From contig JAGUCH010000003.1 in the NCBI GenBank assembly GCA_019096065.1, positions 9,486,001 to 9,550,000 of the forward strand: DNA of 64,000 bases, written 5' to 3'. The translations under genes were made by a program, and so were the position numbers. Source of the DNA: Paracyclopina nana. Taxonomy: Eukaryota > Arthropoda > Copepoda > Cyclopoida > Cyclopettidae. Of the stretch, positions 34,401-44,000 are shown piece by piece. The stretch's first letter is position 1, and each line of letters begins with the position of its first letter. Below the pieces are notes generated by a model. That model had not been told where the DNA came from, searched no databases, and was given only the letters and a program-made list of their open reading frames with translations.

Positions 34401-37400
34401 AACAATCCTTTTCCTTTATACGGGGGAAATTGCAGCGGACTCAGCTTGGACTTTGTTGAATGTGACATTGTGCAATCCATCCAAAATACTTACAGCAGAT
34501 CTTCTAGAATCAGTTCAGTGCTAAGCCCAAATTCACCAACTTATTCACTTACTCCAAATTCACCAACTTATTCACTTACTCCAAGTGGTGAGTGGTTGTA
34601 AAATGATTTATCATGTCCTTGCATTCAGGGCTATACTTTCAAATATGTTGTTTCAGTGGATGGAGGATGGTCAAACTGGACTGTGATGGACAATAAGCAC
34701 TGTAAAATTGCCTACAATCTGAGCAGTTATCACATCATGCTTGAATTGAATGAGTGCCCAGCTTGTCTGCAAATTCAGGAATCTTGGGTGGATGCTCAAC
34801 TAGAGAATTGTTCCACTTGCCTTCAAGATGAAAAATATTTTAAGCCATATGTGTTTGCCAAACCAATGTGGAGATCATGTGACAATCCCAAGCCCTCTTT
34901 CAATGGGGCTTACTGTCAGCCAGATGACTATGGAATGGAATATTCAACAACTTTGTGCAAGCCAAGTTAGTGATGCCCAAGCTATGTGTAATGCATATAT
35001 ATGGTTTAACTTATAATTTGAATCTTTAGTTAATGGAAACTGGTCTCAGGAGACTTTTCCAGGTGACTGCTTTGAGGCTGAAGATGGAGTCTGGCAAAGA
35101 GAACTCAACCGCACATGCTCTAATCCTTACCCTAAATTTGGTGGCTCAGACTGCCAGCCATTGAAACCTGAATATGAAAAATGCCCACCAAGTAAGTAAC
35201 ATAACATAAGCCATTCAACTAGAAACCTAGGCAACCGTTTCAGTTGATGGTGGTTGGAGTTCTTGGTTTGAGGAACCAAACAGAGACAATTGTACACTTT
35301 ACAATTCAACCACTTGGGTAAGGCCAAGTTATCGATACTGCACCAATCCTGTTCCTAAGTATGGAGGAAAATACTGCGATGGAAACTCAACAGGATATGC
35401 AGTGTGTGCAAAAAGTGCGATACCCAATCATAGTCTGGCTGTTTCTTTTGCAGTGATTGTATGTCATTTCAGTTGATGGAGGCTGGAGTTCGTGGTATGA
35501 TGAACAAAATGATGACAATTGTACCCTTTTCAACAAAACAACATGGGTAAAACCTGGCTATCGATACTGCAACAATCCAGCTCCACAGAATGGAGGAAAA
35601 TATTGTGCTGGAAACTGGACTGAACTAGTACCTTGTACAAAAAGTAAGATGAATACATCTTATCTTTACCAACATTTCTAGTTTGCCGTTGTAGTTGATG
35701 GTGGTTGGAGTTCATGGTATGAGGAACCAAATAAAGACAATTGTACTTTTTTCAATTCTACAACATGGGTCAAACTGAATTATCGAAGCTGTACTAACCC
35801 ACCTCCTAAACTTGGAGGGAAAGCATGCGATGGAAAGTCAAAAAGACTTGTTCCCTGCATCAAGAGTGACAATGCAATTGTATTCATACAAAAATGCATG
35901 TGATACGTTTCTCTGTCATTTCAGTTGATGGTGGCTGGAGTTCGTGGTACGATGAACAAAGCGATGGCAATTGCTCCTTCTTCAACAAAACAACATGGGT
36001 TAAGCCTAGCTATCGATATTGCAACAATCCGAAACCCAAGAATGGAGGACAATATTGTATTGGAAACTCGACTAGGATGGTTCCTTGTGCCAAGAGTAAT
36101 CAAAATTCAAACACTTCTTTCGTGCATCATCAGAGCATGTATTACAGCTGATGGAAATTGGTCACCTTGGAATATTACTGACATGGACAATTGCACTTAC
36201 CACCAAGAGTCAGACTCTTGGAGGAGGGTCAAAGTGAGAACTTGCAATGATCCAGAGCCAAAATATGGAGGCTTGGACTGCCCCAAATCCGAAAACATCT
36301 ACAATGTGTCCTACGAAATTTGTCCTCCAAGTAATAATAGCTATTACTATTAGCTGAGACGGCTGAGCAGTACATAAGTTCCGACCATATAATTTCCATG
36401 ATTTTTCACTGTTGTTTGATCTAGAGGATAATGAACATTATGCATCTGCAAGTGGATAATGATCATTACGCCTCACTTGATCCTTGCGCCATCTATTTTA
36501 TTTGAATATCATAGAAAAAAAGGAAGGAGACAGTAAGAATCGAACCCCGGTCACCCGGGTAGCGCGCCGACGCCCTACCTCGGAGCCACCAATTTGACTA
36601 TGAAAATATCTGAGGAGCGAGCGGTTAAAAAGCATTGTCCAACAGGCCGGCGCGGCCAGGTCGCAATACGCAACGGGAACTTGCTAGGTCAGCTTTGATG
36701 GGCTCACGCTTGCTGTGTGGAGCGGCCACTATCTGGCGCGGCCGGTGCAAGCTAGACCGGCCGGTGCAAGCTAGACCGCTGGGTCAGCTTTGATGGGCTA
36801 ACGCTTGCTGTGTGGAGCGACCACTATCTGGCGCGGCCGGTGCAAGCTAGACCGGCCGGTGCAAGCTATACCTCTGGTTTAACTTTGATGAGCTGTTTGC
36901 AATAAAGCGAGCCACAAAATATAAGGCATATCTTGCGAAAATCAAGCCTAAAAATCTTTCGTAAATTCAATTTTAGCCAATGCTTGAAATGTTGGGGGCC
37001 AGCTAATAGTAATAGGATTATACACCTCTAGGCTGTCGGATAACACTCATTATTTTTTAGTGTCTCGTGCCAATCACTCGTTCGCTCCGCTCACTCGTGA
37101 TCTGTCACTTGACACTAAAAAATAATTCGTGTTATCCTCCAGCCTAGAGGTGTATAATCCTATAATAAGTATTGGCAAGAGCAATGTTCAGCGAAGTATT
37201 TCTCTTACAGTCAATGGCCAATGGAGTGACTTTGAAGTGTTTGAAAACTGCTCTGAAGAATGCACAAGTAGTAAAGTGCGACTCTGTAACGACCCAAGTC
37301 CAATGTTTGGTGGGTCAATGTGCAGTGGACCAGACATGCAGTTTGAATTTTGTGAACAGTGCACAACAGTTGGTAGGATACATTTACCATTACAGCAAAA

Positions 37401-38041
37401 TTGGCACATTGTTTTGGAGCCTGCTTTTACCATTCCAGATGATTGCCTGGAGTTCATTGAGTATGATGCTGAGCCTCTATTGCAACTGATGAGTTTTCTG
37501 CCCACAAATGTTGGGGAATGTCGCGAAAAGTGCTTGAGAATAGACCGATGTGAGCTGTTTACTATGAAATTGAGCCCAAGCAAAGACATGGCAACTTGCA
37601 GTTTGTATGAGTACACCAATGCTACTATTGACTCTTCTCCAGATGTGGCCTTGTCAGGGCCCAAACATTGTCCAAGTAATAGAAGCATATAGTATTACAT
37701 ATTTTATGTATTTTGTCATGAGGGTTTTAGTACATGGCAATTGGTCGGAATTTGGGCCTTGGGGGATGTGCTCCGAGAGCTGCGAGGGTGGAATACAGCT
37801 GCGACACCGATACTGCGATAGCCCAATGCCACAATACAGAGGAGATCCCTGCCAAGGCAACAGCTTTGAGCAAATGGAATGCAACAATTTCAACTGCTCC
37901 GAAGCAGGTACTTTAACTAGCAGTTTCAAAAAAGTGATGCTCAATTGCCATGAAATTCACTCAATCGTAAGCACCACTGACCTGTCTATGTATCAAAATT
38001 ACATATTTATACAAAAAGAGTGGCCTTGTCAACGCAACTGA
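28409..38041 (+). CDS. Secreted mosaic protein: FN2-like, C-type lectin-like, TSP1-like and PAN-like domains (20 exons)
   Basis: The start ATG at 28409 opens a signal peptide (MKWMFWLIFILFSLESILLV). Exons: 28409-28478, 28541-28720, 28851-29312, 29443-29622, 29688-29852, 29919-30098, 30164-30343, 33159-33632, 33791-33967, 34094-34249, 34306-34587, 34657-34965, 35030-35191, 35244-35414, 35473-35643, 35695-35866, 35925-36095, 36148-36330, 37211-37675, 37731-38041. Every internal junction is phase 1, the signature of exon-shuffled extracellular domains. Layout: signal; two tandem copies of an FN2-like / C-type-lectin-like / YMG / TSP-like / NGGW block; about seven W..W TSP-like modules; TSP1 plus PAN/apple-like; a final TSP1. 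About 1,540 residues. It probably acts as a secreted matrix, adhesive or immune-type lectin; the sequence does not say which. One exon (35695-35866) is frameshifted. Confidence 0.85.
28541..28720 (+). CDS. FN2/kringle-like domain exon, copy 1
   Basis: This 180-base, phase 1-1 exon has a four-cysteine pattern with FSFNGVTYG, NQSWCYTT and RWDYC, resembling a fibronectin type II or short kringle-like fold (aromatic YG, WC.T and W.YC landmarks). The copy at 30164-30343 has the same length and closely similar sequence. Confidence 0.8.
28851..29312 (+). CDS. C-type-lectin-like domain exon, copy 1 (GC donor)
   Basis: The exon encodes a CTLD: VCAQVGARLAHADTTEDLRE in the first helix region, then RRQAWIGVSFDKF, CGRIRIDA and FYPLCQREC. 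The usual EPN or QPD calcium/sugar motif is not visible, so sugar binding cannot be assumed. The exon ends ACCAAT with donor GCAAGT at 29313; the homologous exon at 33632 has GTAAGT at the identical place, so this is a GT-to-GC donor change. Confidence 0.88.
29443..30098 (+). CDS. Three TSP1-like exons, block 1 (29443-29622, 29688-29852, 29919-30098)
   Basis: Each exon is phase 1-1 and carries a diverged thrombospondin type 1 pattern: YMGVFTGWKPWSACRQQT with CLNPWSP; FNDWSTWSECYQNG with RGRKCDT; and VNGGWSEWTASSDEFC with CSNPKPLYGGGC. The Trp ladder and the C.NP.P.(Y)GG.C strand are kept, while the CSVTCG core is lost. The middle exon has W..W..C most like classical TSP1. Confidence 0.78.
30164..30343 (+). 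CDS. FN2/kringle-like domain exon, copy 2
   Basis: This exon is 180 bases, phase 1-1, the same length as the exon at 28541. Landmarks are FWYDNVPYGNNTGHEC, NKSWCYTSG and NWDYC. It starts the second copy of the duplicated block. The next intron (30344-33158) is 2.8 kb and filled with mobile elements. Confidence 0.8.
30388..30783. mobile_element. MITE with AAGGGCG..CGCCCTT ends
   Basis: The left end AAGGGCGTTCCCATATT and the right end (reverse complement AAGGGCGATCCCATATT) match except for one base. A second matched block, TTAGTCAAGTTA, lies just inside each end. The interior is full of AAGTTAAGTT-like and AACTTAGCT-like short repeats. It is non-coding and sits in an intron of the lectin/TSP gene. 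The target duplication is unclear. Confidence 0.75.
30864..32005. mobile_element. Composite inverted-repeat element enclosing a second element
   Basis: TATATGATGGAAAGTAATTT at the left is repeated inverted at 31984-32005 (AAATTACTTTCCATCATATA). Inside, 31017-31577 has its own inverted ends (CTAAAG..TGTATGTACGG..; AATAAGAACGGACGA at 31068 against its inverse near 31530). A tRNA-like segment lies at 31630-31704. This reads as nested insertions in one intron; the exact ends are approximate. Confidence 0.6.
31630..31704 (-). tRNA. tRNA-like sequence, probably degenerate (tRNA-derived repeat)
   Basis: The reverse complement shows an internal promoter A box (TAGCTCAGTCAGTAGAGCG), a B box (GGTTCAATCC), a good D-arm (GCTC/GAGC) and an anticodon loop TTCCTAA, which would be Arg-CCT. 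The acceptor stem, anticodon stem and outer T-stem pairs do not close well. I read it as a tRNA-derived mobile sequence or pseudo-tRNA rather than a working gene. Confidence 0.4.
32010..32200. mobile_element. Small MITE with ATATATGTAAACAA ends
   Basis: The left arm (ATATATGTAAACAAATTACA) is matched inverted by the right arm ending TTGTTTACATATAT. An inner inverted pair (TTTTGTAAAGTAAAAATC and its complement) folds around a GC-rich loop CTCGCAAGCTCGAG. It is about 190 bp, non-coding, and abuts the next element on the right. Confidence 0.72.
32208..32996. mobile_element. TA-flanked TIR element carrying a tRNA-like segment, copy A
   Basis: The left end TATTACTATTAGCTGAGACGG and the right end TAGCTAATAGTAATA are inverted. 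The interior is shared with 36341-37015 over most of its length (for example CTGAGCAGTACATAAG and GGATAATGATCATTA). It contains a tRNA-like piece at 32393-32455 (minus) and an internal direct duplication of about 121 bp (32540-32660 repeated at 32661-32781). It encodes no transposase. TA flanks suggest a Tc1/mariner-type mobiliser. Confidence 0.75.
32393..32455 (-). other. tRNA-like internal promoter segment in copy A
   Basis: The reverse complement reads TTGGCTCAGAGGTAGAGC (A-box/D-arm) and GAGTTCGATTC (B box) at tRNA spacing. The anticodon stem does not pair. It matches 36532-36592 at the same place in copy B. It is consistent with a SINE-like or pseudo-tRNA passenger, not a functional tRNA. 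Confidence 0.55.
32997..33141. mobile_element. 145-bp near-palindromic MITE, copy A
   Basis: GGATTATACACCTCTAGGCT at the left end is exactly inverted at the right end. TAGTGTC and TGACACTA form the inner stem, and the loop contains GTTCGCTCCGCTCACTCG. It is bounded by TA on both sides. The right end lies 17 bp before the second lectin exon (33159). The copy at 37016-37160 is almost identical. Confidence 0.85.
33159..33632 (+). CDS. C-type-lectin-like domain exon, copy 2
   Basis: This exon parallels 28851-29312: FVYRLLDTTATFYRAREVCA, ARLAQAENAEDLREIKQFY, KQAWIGLKIQKIEGG, ACGRLRIDD and FYPLCQRLC. It is 12 bases longer, mostly in the loop around WLDSTWDFDKG. No EPN/QPD motif is seen. It ends with a normal GTAAGT donor. 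The polypyrimidine tract and acceptor (CTTTTTTAG) abut the MITE. Confidence 0.88.
33791..34587 (+). CDS. TSP1-like exons, block 2 (33791-33967, 34094-34249, 34306-34587)
   Basis: The three exons repeat the order of block 1: YMGSLTGWKWSGCH..; FQSWSSWSDCYRRNK with RTRECNI; and INGGWSDWVISSDENCFENE with CNNPFPLYGGNC. The last is extended by about 100 bases coding a Ser/Thr/Pro stalk with a tandem repeat NSPTYSLTP (34530-34582), a likely O-glycosylated spacer. All are phase 1-1. Confidence 0.78.
34657..36330 (+). CDS. Run of W..W TSP-like exons (34657-34965, 35030-35191, 35244-35414, 35473-35643, 35695-35866, 35925-36095, 36148-36330)
   Basis: These seven consecutive phase 1-1 exons each code one diverged module of the form (D/N)GxWSxW .. 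C .. W .. R.C.NP.P..GG..C. Four of them (35244, 35473, 35695, 35925) are near copies, normally 171 bases, with DGGWSSW(Y/F), TTWVKP.YRYC and NGG.YC, showing recent tandem exon duplication. The exon at 35695 is 172 bases and frameshifted. The exon at 34657 is enlarged with two CxxC motifs (CPAC, CSTC). Confidence 0.78.
35695..35866 (+). pseudogene. Frameshifted TSP-like exon (one extra base)
   Basis: This copy of the 171-base module is 172 bases long. Splice sites at both ends match its siblings, and the first part reads DGGWSSWYEEPNKDNC. At 35817-35823 a GGGAAAA run has one more A than the sibling alignment predicts, shifting the rest of the exon. The intended downstream residues (ACDGKSKRLVPCIKS) are readable only in the next frame. 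If included, translation would stop at TGA 35868-35870 within the intron or go out of frame. It may be an exon dying in a redundant array, a skipped exon, or a homopolymer sequencing error. Confidence 0.75.
36341..37015. mobile_element. TA-flanked TIR element carrying a tRNA-like segment, copy B
   Basis: CTATTACTATTAGCTG at the left and its exact reverse complement at 37000-37015 bound a 675-bp insert. It shares most of its interior with copy A (32208-32996) but has a different internal direct duplication (CGGCCGGTGCAAGCTAGACC-like, 36740-36870). The tRNA-like piece is at 36532-36592 on the minus strand (GGCTCCGAGGTAGGGCGTC.. and GGGGTTCGATTC). Confidence 0.8.
37016..37160. mobile_element. 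145-bp near-palindromic MITE, copy B
   Basis: It has the same ends and the same position, abutting the right end of the larger element, as copy A at 32997-33141. The two copies differ at only about one or two bases, much less than the larger elements differ from each other. TA flanks both ends. Confidence 0.85.
37211..37675 (+). CDS. TSP1 plus PAN/apple-like exon
   Basis: The first part is a clear TSP1: INGQWSDFEVFENCSEEC, SSKVRLCNDPSPMFGGSMC and FEFCEQC. The second part (about 37380-37675) has PAN/apple-type spacing: CLEFIEY, VGECREKCLRIDRCELFTM and MATCSLYEYTNAT. It ends CPS with donor GTAATA at 37676, phase 1. One open exon covers both domains; a 23-base GT..AG stretch at 37372-37394 is too short to be an intron. 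Confidence 0.78.
37731..38041 (+). CDS. Final TSP1 exon of the mosaic gene
   Basis: It encodes HGNWSEFGPWGMCSESCEGG, then QLRHRYCDSPMPQYRGDPC and MECNNFNCS, the most canonical TSP1 module in the gene with W..W..CSxSC and R.R.C. I run the frame on to the TGA at 38039-38041; a GTACTT donor at 37908 could instead splice to an unseen last exon. AATAAA at 38407-38412 could be the poly(A) signal. Confidence 0.75.
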
Positions 38042-41000
38042 GCCTAGCTTACGAATCATGAAAACAAATCTTACGATAGTAGCTGTTGTACTATTATTTA
38101 TGAAGTGGAAGTACCATGTATCTTCTGGAGAGTAGCTTTTGTATTAGGGTATGTAAGGTTGCGTGAGCTTTCGAAAGAAACATTGCGTATTTAGGGCTTT
38201 TTCTCGCAGAATCTGAAATTGGTGAATTCAGACTTTCACAAAGCATCTTGACTTTTGTTAAATAAGCCCCAAACCTTGGCTAAAGCATTTTAAATATGTA
38301 AATAGTATGAAAAGGCTATCAAGATACTCATCAGGAATTACGCAACAATTTCGCAGAACTAGGGACATTTGACTCACTAGAATCCTACAGTGACTCTACT
38401 ATAACCAGAAATAAAGAAAGCTCAGTTTAATAATTATAAAGTACCCTTTTAAATTAACAACGTGGGCATTTTAACCAAGGTAATAAAAAACGATTCGAAA
38501 AATCAGCTCTTGGAAAACGTAATCAAGAAATGCCAATTTTACCTGGCAAAAAGCAATTTTCTTCTTTCTTCTTAAAAACGTCAATATTTTATTTTAAAAG
38601 TAACATTTTTTTCTTGCGAAATTAGCTTGACTTTTACTACAATAGTTGATATACAGGAAAAAGAAAGCCATTTCTGTGCATGGGGTCTTCATGATAAAAT
38701 CAAGGCTTTTCCTCACTCAGCCTTTGGCCTTGATTCAAGGCCACCACCTTCACTTTTATTAAGAGTGTATATATTTTTAAAAGTTTCGCAAAAGTGAGCG
38801 TTCAATGCCAAGAACAGGTGATTGACCCCTTGCAATTTCCCATAAAAACAGGTAAGAGTGAAAATGGAAAGTGTCGTGACCGGCGCGCCGGTCGGCACAC
38901 TGGGCTGGTAAATGGCTCCAAGACCTCACCGTAAAGAGGACTTTTAGGGAATGTTGAGCCAGTGTGAAGACACAAAAGGGTTTAACGGGCAAAATATCCT
39001 TTTGTGAGCAATTTGCTCATTCTGGAGCATAAAAGGAGAGACGTGAATATAACACAGCTAAAATGCCCGGAAATTCAAATGTCTCAATCGTACATAGTAG
39101 ATGTCTAAAAATAGAACTTTTAAATGCCACCTTAGCTAATCCAAAAATATTGCTATTCTAGAACGTTTTCTTTGCTGTTTTAATTTCATCTTTTTACTCA
39201 TGAAAGTGGAAACCTTGTAAGCACAAATCTGTGAAAATGCATATGGTTGCTGCAAGTGCTTTTAGAGAGCCAAAGTAAGCTACTGAATTGAAGCTGACTT
39301 GGATTATTCGAGTGGGCGAGGAAAAATGGAGTGGTAATCAGGAGAGTGGGTATCAAAACGAAAATCAGCGAAAAAGGAGAATGGGAGACTAGTGACCATG
39401 ATGATCATGTCAATGACCTGTCTGGTTGACCGGCACGCTAGCCAGCTTCATTTCTATAGAACCCATGGCCACATTTTACAGCGTTTTTCCCAGGAAAAAA
39501 AAAAACACCTTCGTATTCTTTCCTTGCTACTAAGGCATGGTTCACCTGCTCATAATATCAGATATTTTGACAAAATATCGGAGCGAAATACTGAGAAACT
39601 GAGAAATTAGAGACTGTTGTAGGATGGCTTTTGGTGCCAAAAGGCCGAATTCGAAGAAAAAATCTAAAAAATGATGTTGGAAGTACCTGATATTTGCAAA
39701 TATCAGCATAATATCGCTCGATATTTTGATCATAATATCGCAGGTGAACCAGGCCTAAAATAAGTGAGACCTCAAAAAATACCAAGTGAAGAGCTTTTTT
39801 CATTTTTGCATACCGTAGGAATGGGAAAAGTAGAACTTTTTTTTTTTGAAATTGGATGAGCAATAAAGTTGTAGTTTCGAATTTTCTGCTTATTTTATGG
39901 ATGGTACGGTGTTGTGAAACAATGAGTTAGTTTAGCTTTGATGATGTGAATTGGAGTCACACGCGATATTGTTGAAGCTCAAAGGAAGAAGAAGGGGCCG
40001 CAAAAAATGAGCTCTTTCGATATCAAATGCACGCAAATCTGTGTAACTACAACAACGCGCGCGTATGTACTGAAGAAACGCACACAACTTCATAAAATGA
40101 AGCAAGAAGGGTTTGTTGGAATGCCTCTCCGCTTACTGTGCGCACACTGTAAATAGTTCTTTTGAATTCATATCTATATATAAAGGCCAAATTTTCCTGC
40201 CAAACTCGAAATCGACTGCTAAATTGGTGCGATCAACTTCAAGTTGCTCCTTTTTACATCGTGCTTTTTTAATTGGCTATTTTTAAAAAGTTTTGAAGCC
40301 GTATGAGTTTTGTGCTATTTTAAGAAGAATCGATTTTTAAATTAACAAAACACTTTTGTAGCATTTTGAAAGAAGATATTTTCAGGGCAGTTATGCAATA
40401 GTAGTGACAAAATGGCATTTTGGAGTTGAAATAACCTCTGAAATCCTCGGTTTTTTATGAAATGAACTCCGACCAGTTCACCAAAATCGCCTTAAAAGCG
40501 CCTTAAGGCATTGGCAACCGCTGGAAGTATGATTTGCAGTGTACGTCGAGCAGTGATCACGCAAATCTGTGCATATAATTTTTGGTGCTCTAGTAGTGGC
40601 ATCCAACTTGTCAATGTGACAGACACCCTGTATTTTCTCGCGTGCTTCGCATTTTCCTAATGGGACACCCTGTATAAAAAAATTGTGTGATGATCGGATG
40701 CTGGCATAAGGCTTTTGGCGTAATCCCTTCATTTTCTGTTTGCTGACTCTATCAAAACACCATTTTTTTGCAAATAATAATAATGGGATTAATAATGGCG
40801 TAAATCAATGCTATCTAGCGTGGTATCTGGTGTTGTTTACTTTTTTTCCTCCTCCTCCAGAACTAGTCGAGTAAGCTGGGTTGTTTGCGAGTTTTGGTTC
40901 AATAACCTGGTATTTTTCCAGGTTTTTCATGGCCAGTAGTCTACGTGTATCCTTTTGGGTGCTCGCAGACAGCTTTAGCGGACTGCAGCAATGCTGCGGG

Positions 41001-44000
41001 GGTGGAATGAATTTTACCTGAAAAACCAGCAACATCAGCTCTTTCAACCCTATTGTTGATCACAACTCTCATTTTTAACAGCACTAGACATCAACCGAGC
41101 ATTTTATGGTGCAACGAAATTCCAAATTCTTAAAAGTCGAACAATATTCTAATAAAAATTTTTCGATCAAGGCAGTTTTTAATTTTTGGACGTAGCAACA
41201 TTTACAAATCAAAGCGTACATCCATGATTCTTGATCAATGCTCTCACAATTGCATTTCAGTTTGCGAAACTGAATTTCAATCTAGAAATCGGTCTATCGT
41301 TAATTTTTACCCTTGTGCATTTTCTCATTTATGGAGCTGAGCAACAATTGCAGCTTCTTTGGCCTCAAGCAAACCGGCTGTTACGGCCGCCAAATCGGCC
41401 CTGTCGGCCGCTCAGCCCACCGCGCGCATCTCAGCTTTGACCGCCGCACGCCCGCAACTCCCCGCATGGTTGAACGGCATTTGGCGCTGCCAAACGCGGA
41501 TAACCCACGCGCTGCAAGCAAAAAAAGGGGTGGGCAGAACATTAGCAGAAACCCGAGTTTTTCCCTACCGAGTAGTGCATTGAAGGCTGCAACAGACAAA
41601 TATTGAAAATCAGTGATTACGTTTAACATCAACAACGCATTTAGTCAACGACGGGTAAGCCTAATTTAGTTAAAATTCAGTTTTGTAAACTGAAAGCAAA
41701 TTGGAGGAGCGTTGAGCGAGGATCATTAGTTGTCACTTTGATTTGAAAATGTTGCTTTGACTCGGCATTGAAAATGAAAAGTATCGTCATAAGCAAACTT
41801 ATGAAATGGTGGATTAACAGGTCCAATCTCCAATATTGGCACCATATGCTTTGAACATCATCGGCTTTGAGCCTCAAATTCATAGGAAGCCGTTTGCTAT
41901 TTGTAAGTTAGTAACTTTGCACTTATTGGGATTAAGCAGTAATGCTTCACCATATTGGGCTTAAAATGAGGGATTTCACATTTTTAGCATTTGCGGCCAA
42001 CTTTTTAGGCAATTCTTCTTATAATACACTAATCACCAATATTACTGGATCGATTAGAGCTGACCTTTTTTTAGCATGCTCAATGCTGCTCGAGTAATCT
42101 GCTTACATATAAAATGGACATCTATTTTCATTTTGCTCACTTGTGGGGAAATCCATTTGGATTTCAAAACTGCGCACAACTCAAAAGGTAGCTAGTAAAA
42201 TTACGTGATCTGAATTGGAGAAAAACATCAGATTTTTGCTGTAATATACTTCATACAGTTTTCAAAATCCGAAACTCGTCGAATGCTCGCAGAAAAAGAT
42301 TCAGATAAGTTTTGTTGCATGATGTGCGAGTGGAATAAAGGAATATTCTCAATTACGGCGAGTTTTTGAATGCATTCAATTCGCGGAATTTGTGCACCAA
42401 GATAATTCAGCACTGATGTCAGAAAAACAATTTTCAGCTGTTTTTCGAAAATGATTTGAGCCAAAGAAAAGGGAAATTCACCCTTAAAATTATTTCTAGT
42501 GGAAATGTGGGTTTTAAAGCCAGTTTCCCCCACAGTGAGCAAGACCCTCATTATCTTGACTTTTTATTGACTGGATAATTTTTTACACAGACTTTTTTCC
42601 ATCTACCTCCATTGTGCCTGGATAATTATTTCAATTTCCCCGAAAATTATTGTCGTGTAATCAAAGCAACAAAATTTTCACGCATAAAGCTTAGAAGCGC
42701 TGTAATAAAAATGCTATATTCACAAAATTGCCAAATCTTCTTTGACACTTTTGATACACATCGATTTCTCGATGTCAGTGTCAGCTTTTAGCTGCATTTT
42801 TATTTTTGCACTTTTTAAATTGCGAAAAAGCGACATATTGTTGGTTGGAGTTTTTTTTCCCATTTTACTGGCTCAGGTTCTGCTTGAATGACTTATCATT
42901 TTGCATCGTAAAGAAGACACAGCTCCAAATCAAGCGGTTACTGCTGGAATATTTAACCCTCACTGATTTTTATGGCATTTCTATGCCATTTAAATTTTTC
43001 ATTTTCTAAGCAATAAAATGTTTGAGCAATATTTTTCGATTGTCAGCCCAAAAATCTTTTTTTCTGTCTTTAAAGAATTAAAATGGAGAATCTTGCAGGA
43101 ACATTAAAGTTTCCCTTTCCTCAATTTGGTTTTTTTTAAGTTGATGAAAGTCGTAAAATAAGGTGACAGTTCCAATTGACCTTTGGCTTGCTTCCTTTGC
43201 TAAAAAATCGGCTTTGTTTTTTTGGTGAAAATTATGTAGAGCAGGAGATGAGCAATTTTCAAACTTCCTTGTGAGAAAATCCAGGCTGATTTTTTCAGGC
43301 CAAAAAAGCTCTTGGGTCACGCTCACAAAATAATACAGGCCATAAAAAACGAATTATTTGCAGAGAGGAGAAAATTGGGCCTGATTTCCCATAATGAAAG
43401 TCAAGGCTGCTTTTGTACTAATTTTGACCATTTGTTTACATGACCGGGGAGCACAGTGTGGGTAAGTGCCTCAATAAAGGTGCTCTGCCTTGAGAGCTAA
43501 GGCTCGAAAATTGCCCCAGATTTAGTGGAAGGCCAAATTGCATTCACAAAGGTTACAGCAGAGGCTTAAAGCAGCGCATGCTTCTTATATTCATGATTGA
43601 CTCCATTATCCTTTGCATTACCCAAATAATTGAGCCTGCTTAAGAACCTCCCAAAATCACCTTCTCTCCTTACATCACAATATCAGTTCACTATCTTTAC
43701 ATCCTTCAGATTTCAGAGCTGGCAGCATTTTCCACAGTGGCAAATCAGAAAGTTTATTAGTTTCTCTGTAGAGATTTTTCATTTCCAAAAAATGTACCTT
43801 ACTTCTAATAAATGAAGTGAAGCAAAAGAGATGATGCTGACCACCAATTTAATTTTCTTGGTTACTCTGCCTGTTAAAAAAACCAAAACACAGAGAATCA
43901 TTACCTAATTTTCAAAGGGAAGAGCTCTCGGTAAAGAGAGATTAAATATGAGCGCTTTCAGATAATCAAGACCAGAAAGAGAAATAGTTTCATTCCTCTC

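Noticed and set aside
37372-37394. Mini-intron GTAGG..TACAG in the TSP1/PAN exon
   Set aside because: At 23 bases it is below any plausible intron size here, and the frame is open through it.
41231-41606. GC-rich overlapping ORFs (Ala/Arg-rich)
   Set aside because: Isolated GC-rich patch with several overlapping frames open, no splice partners and no family resemblance.
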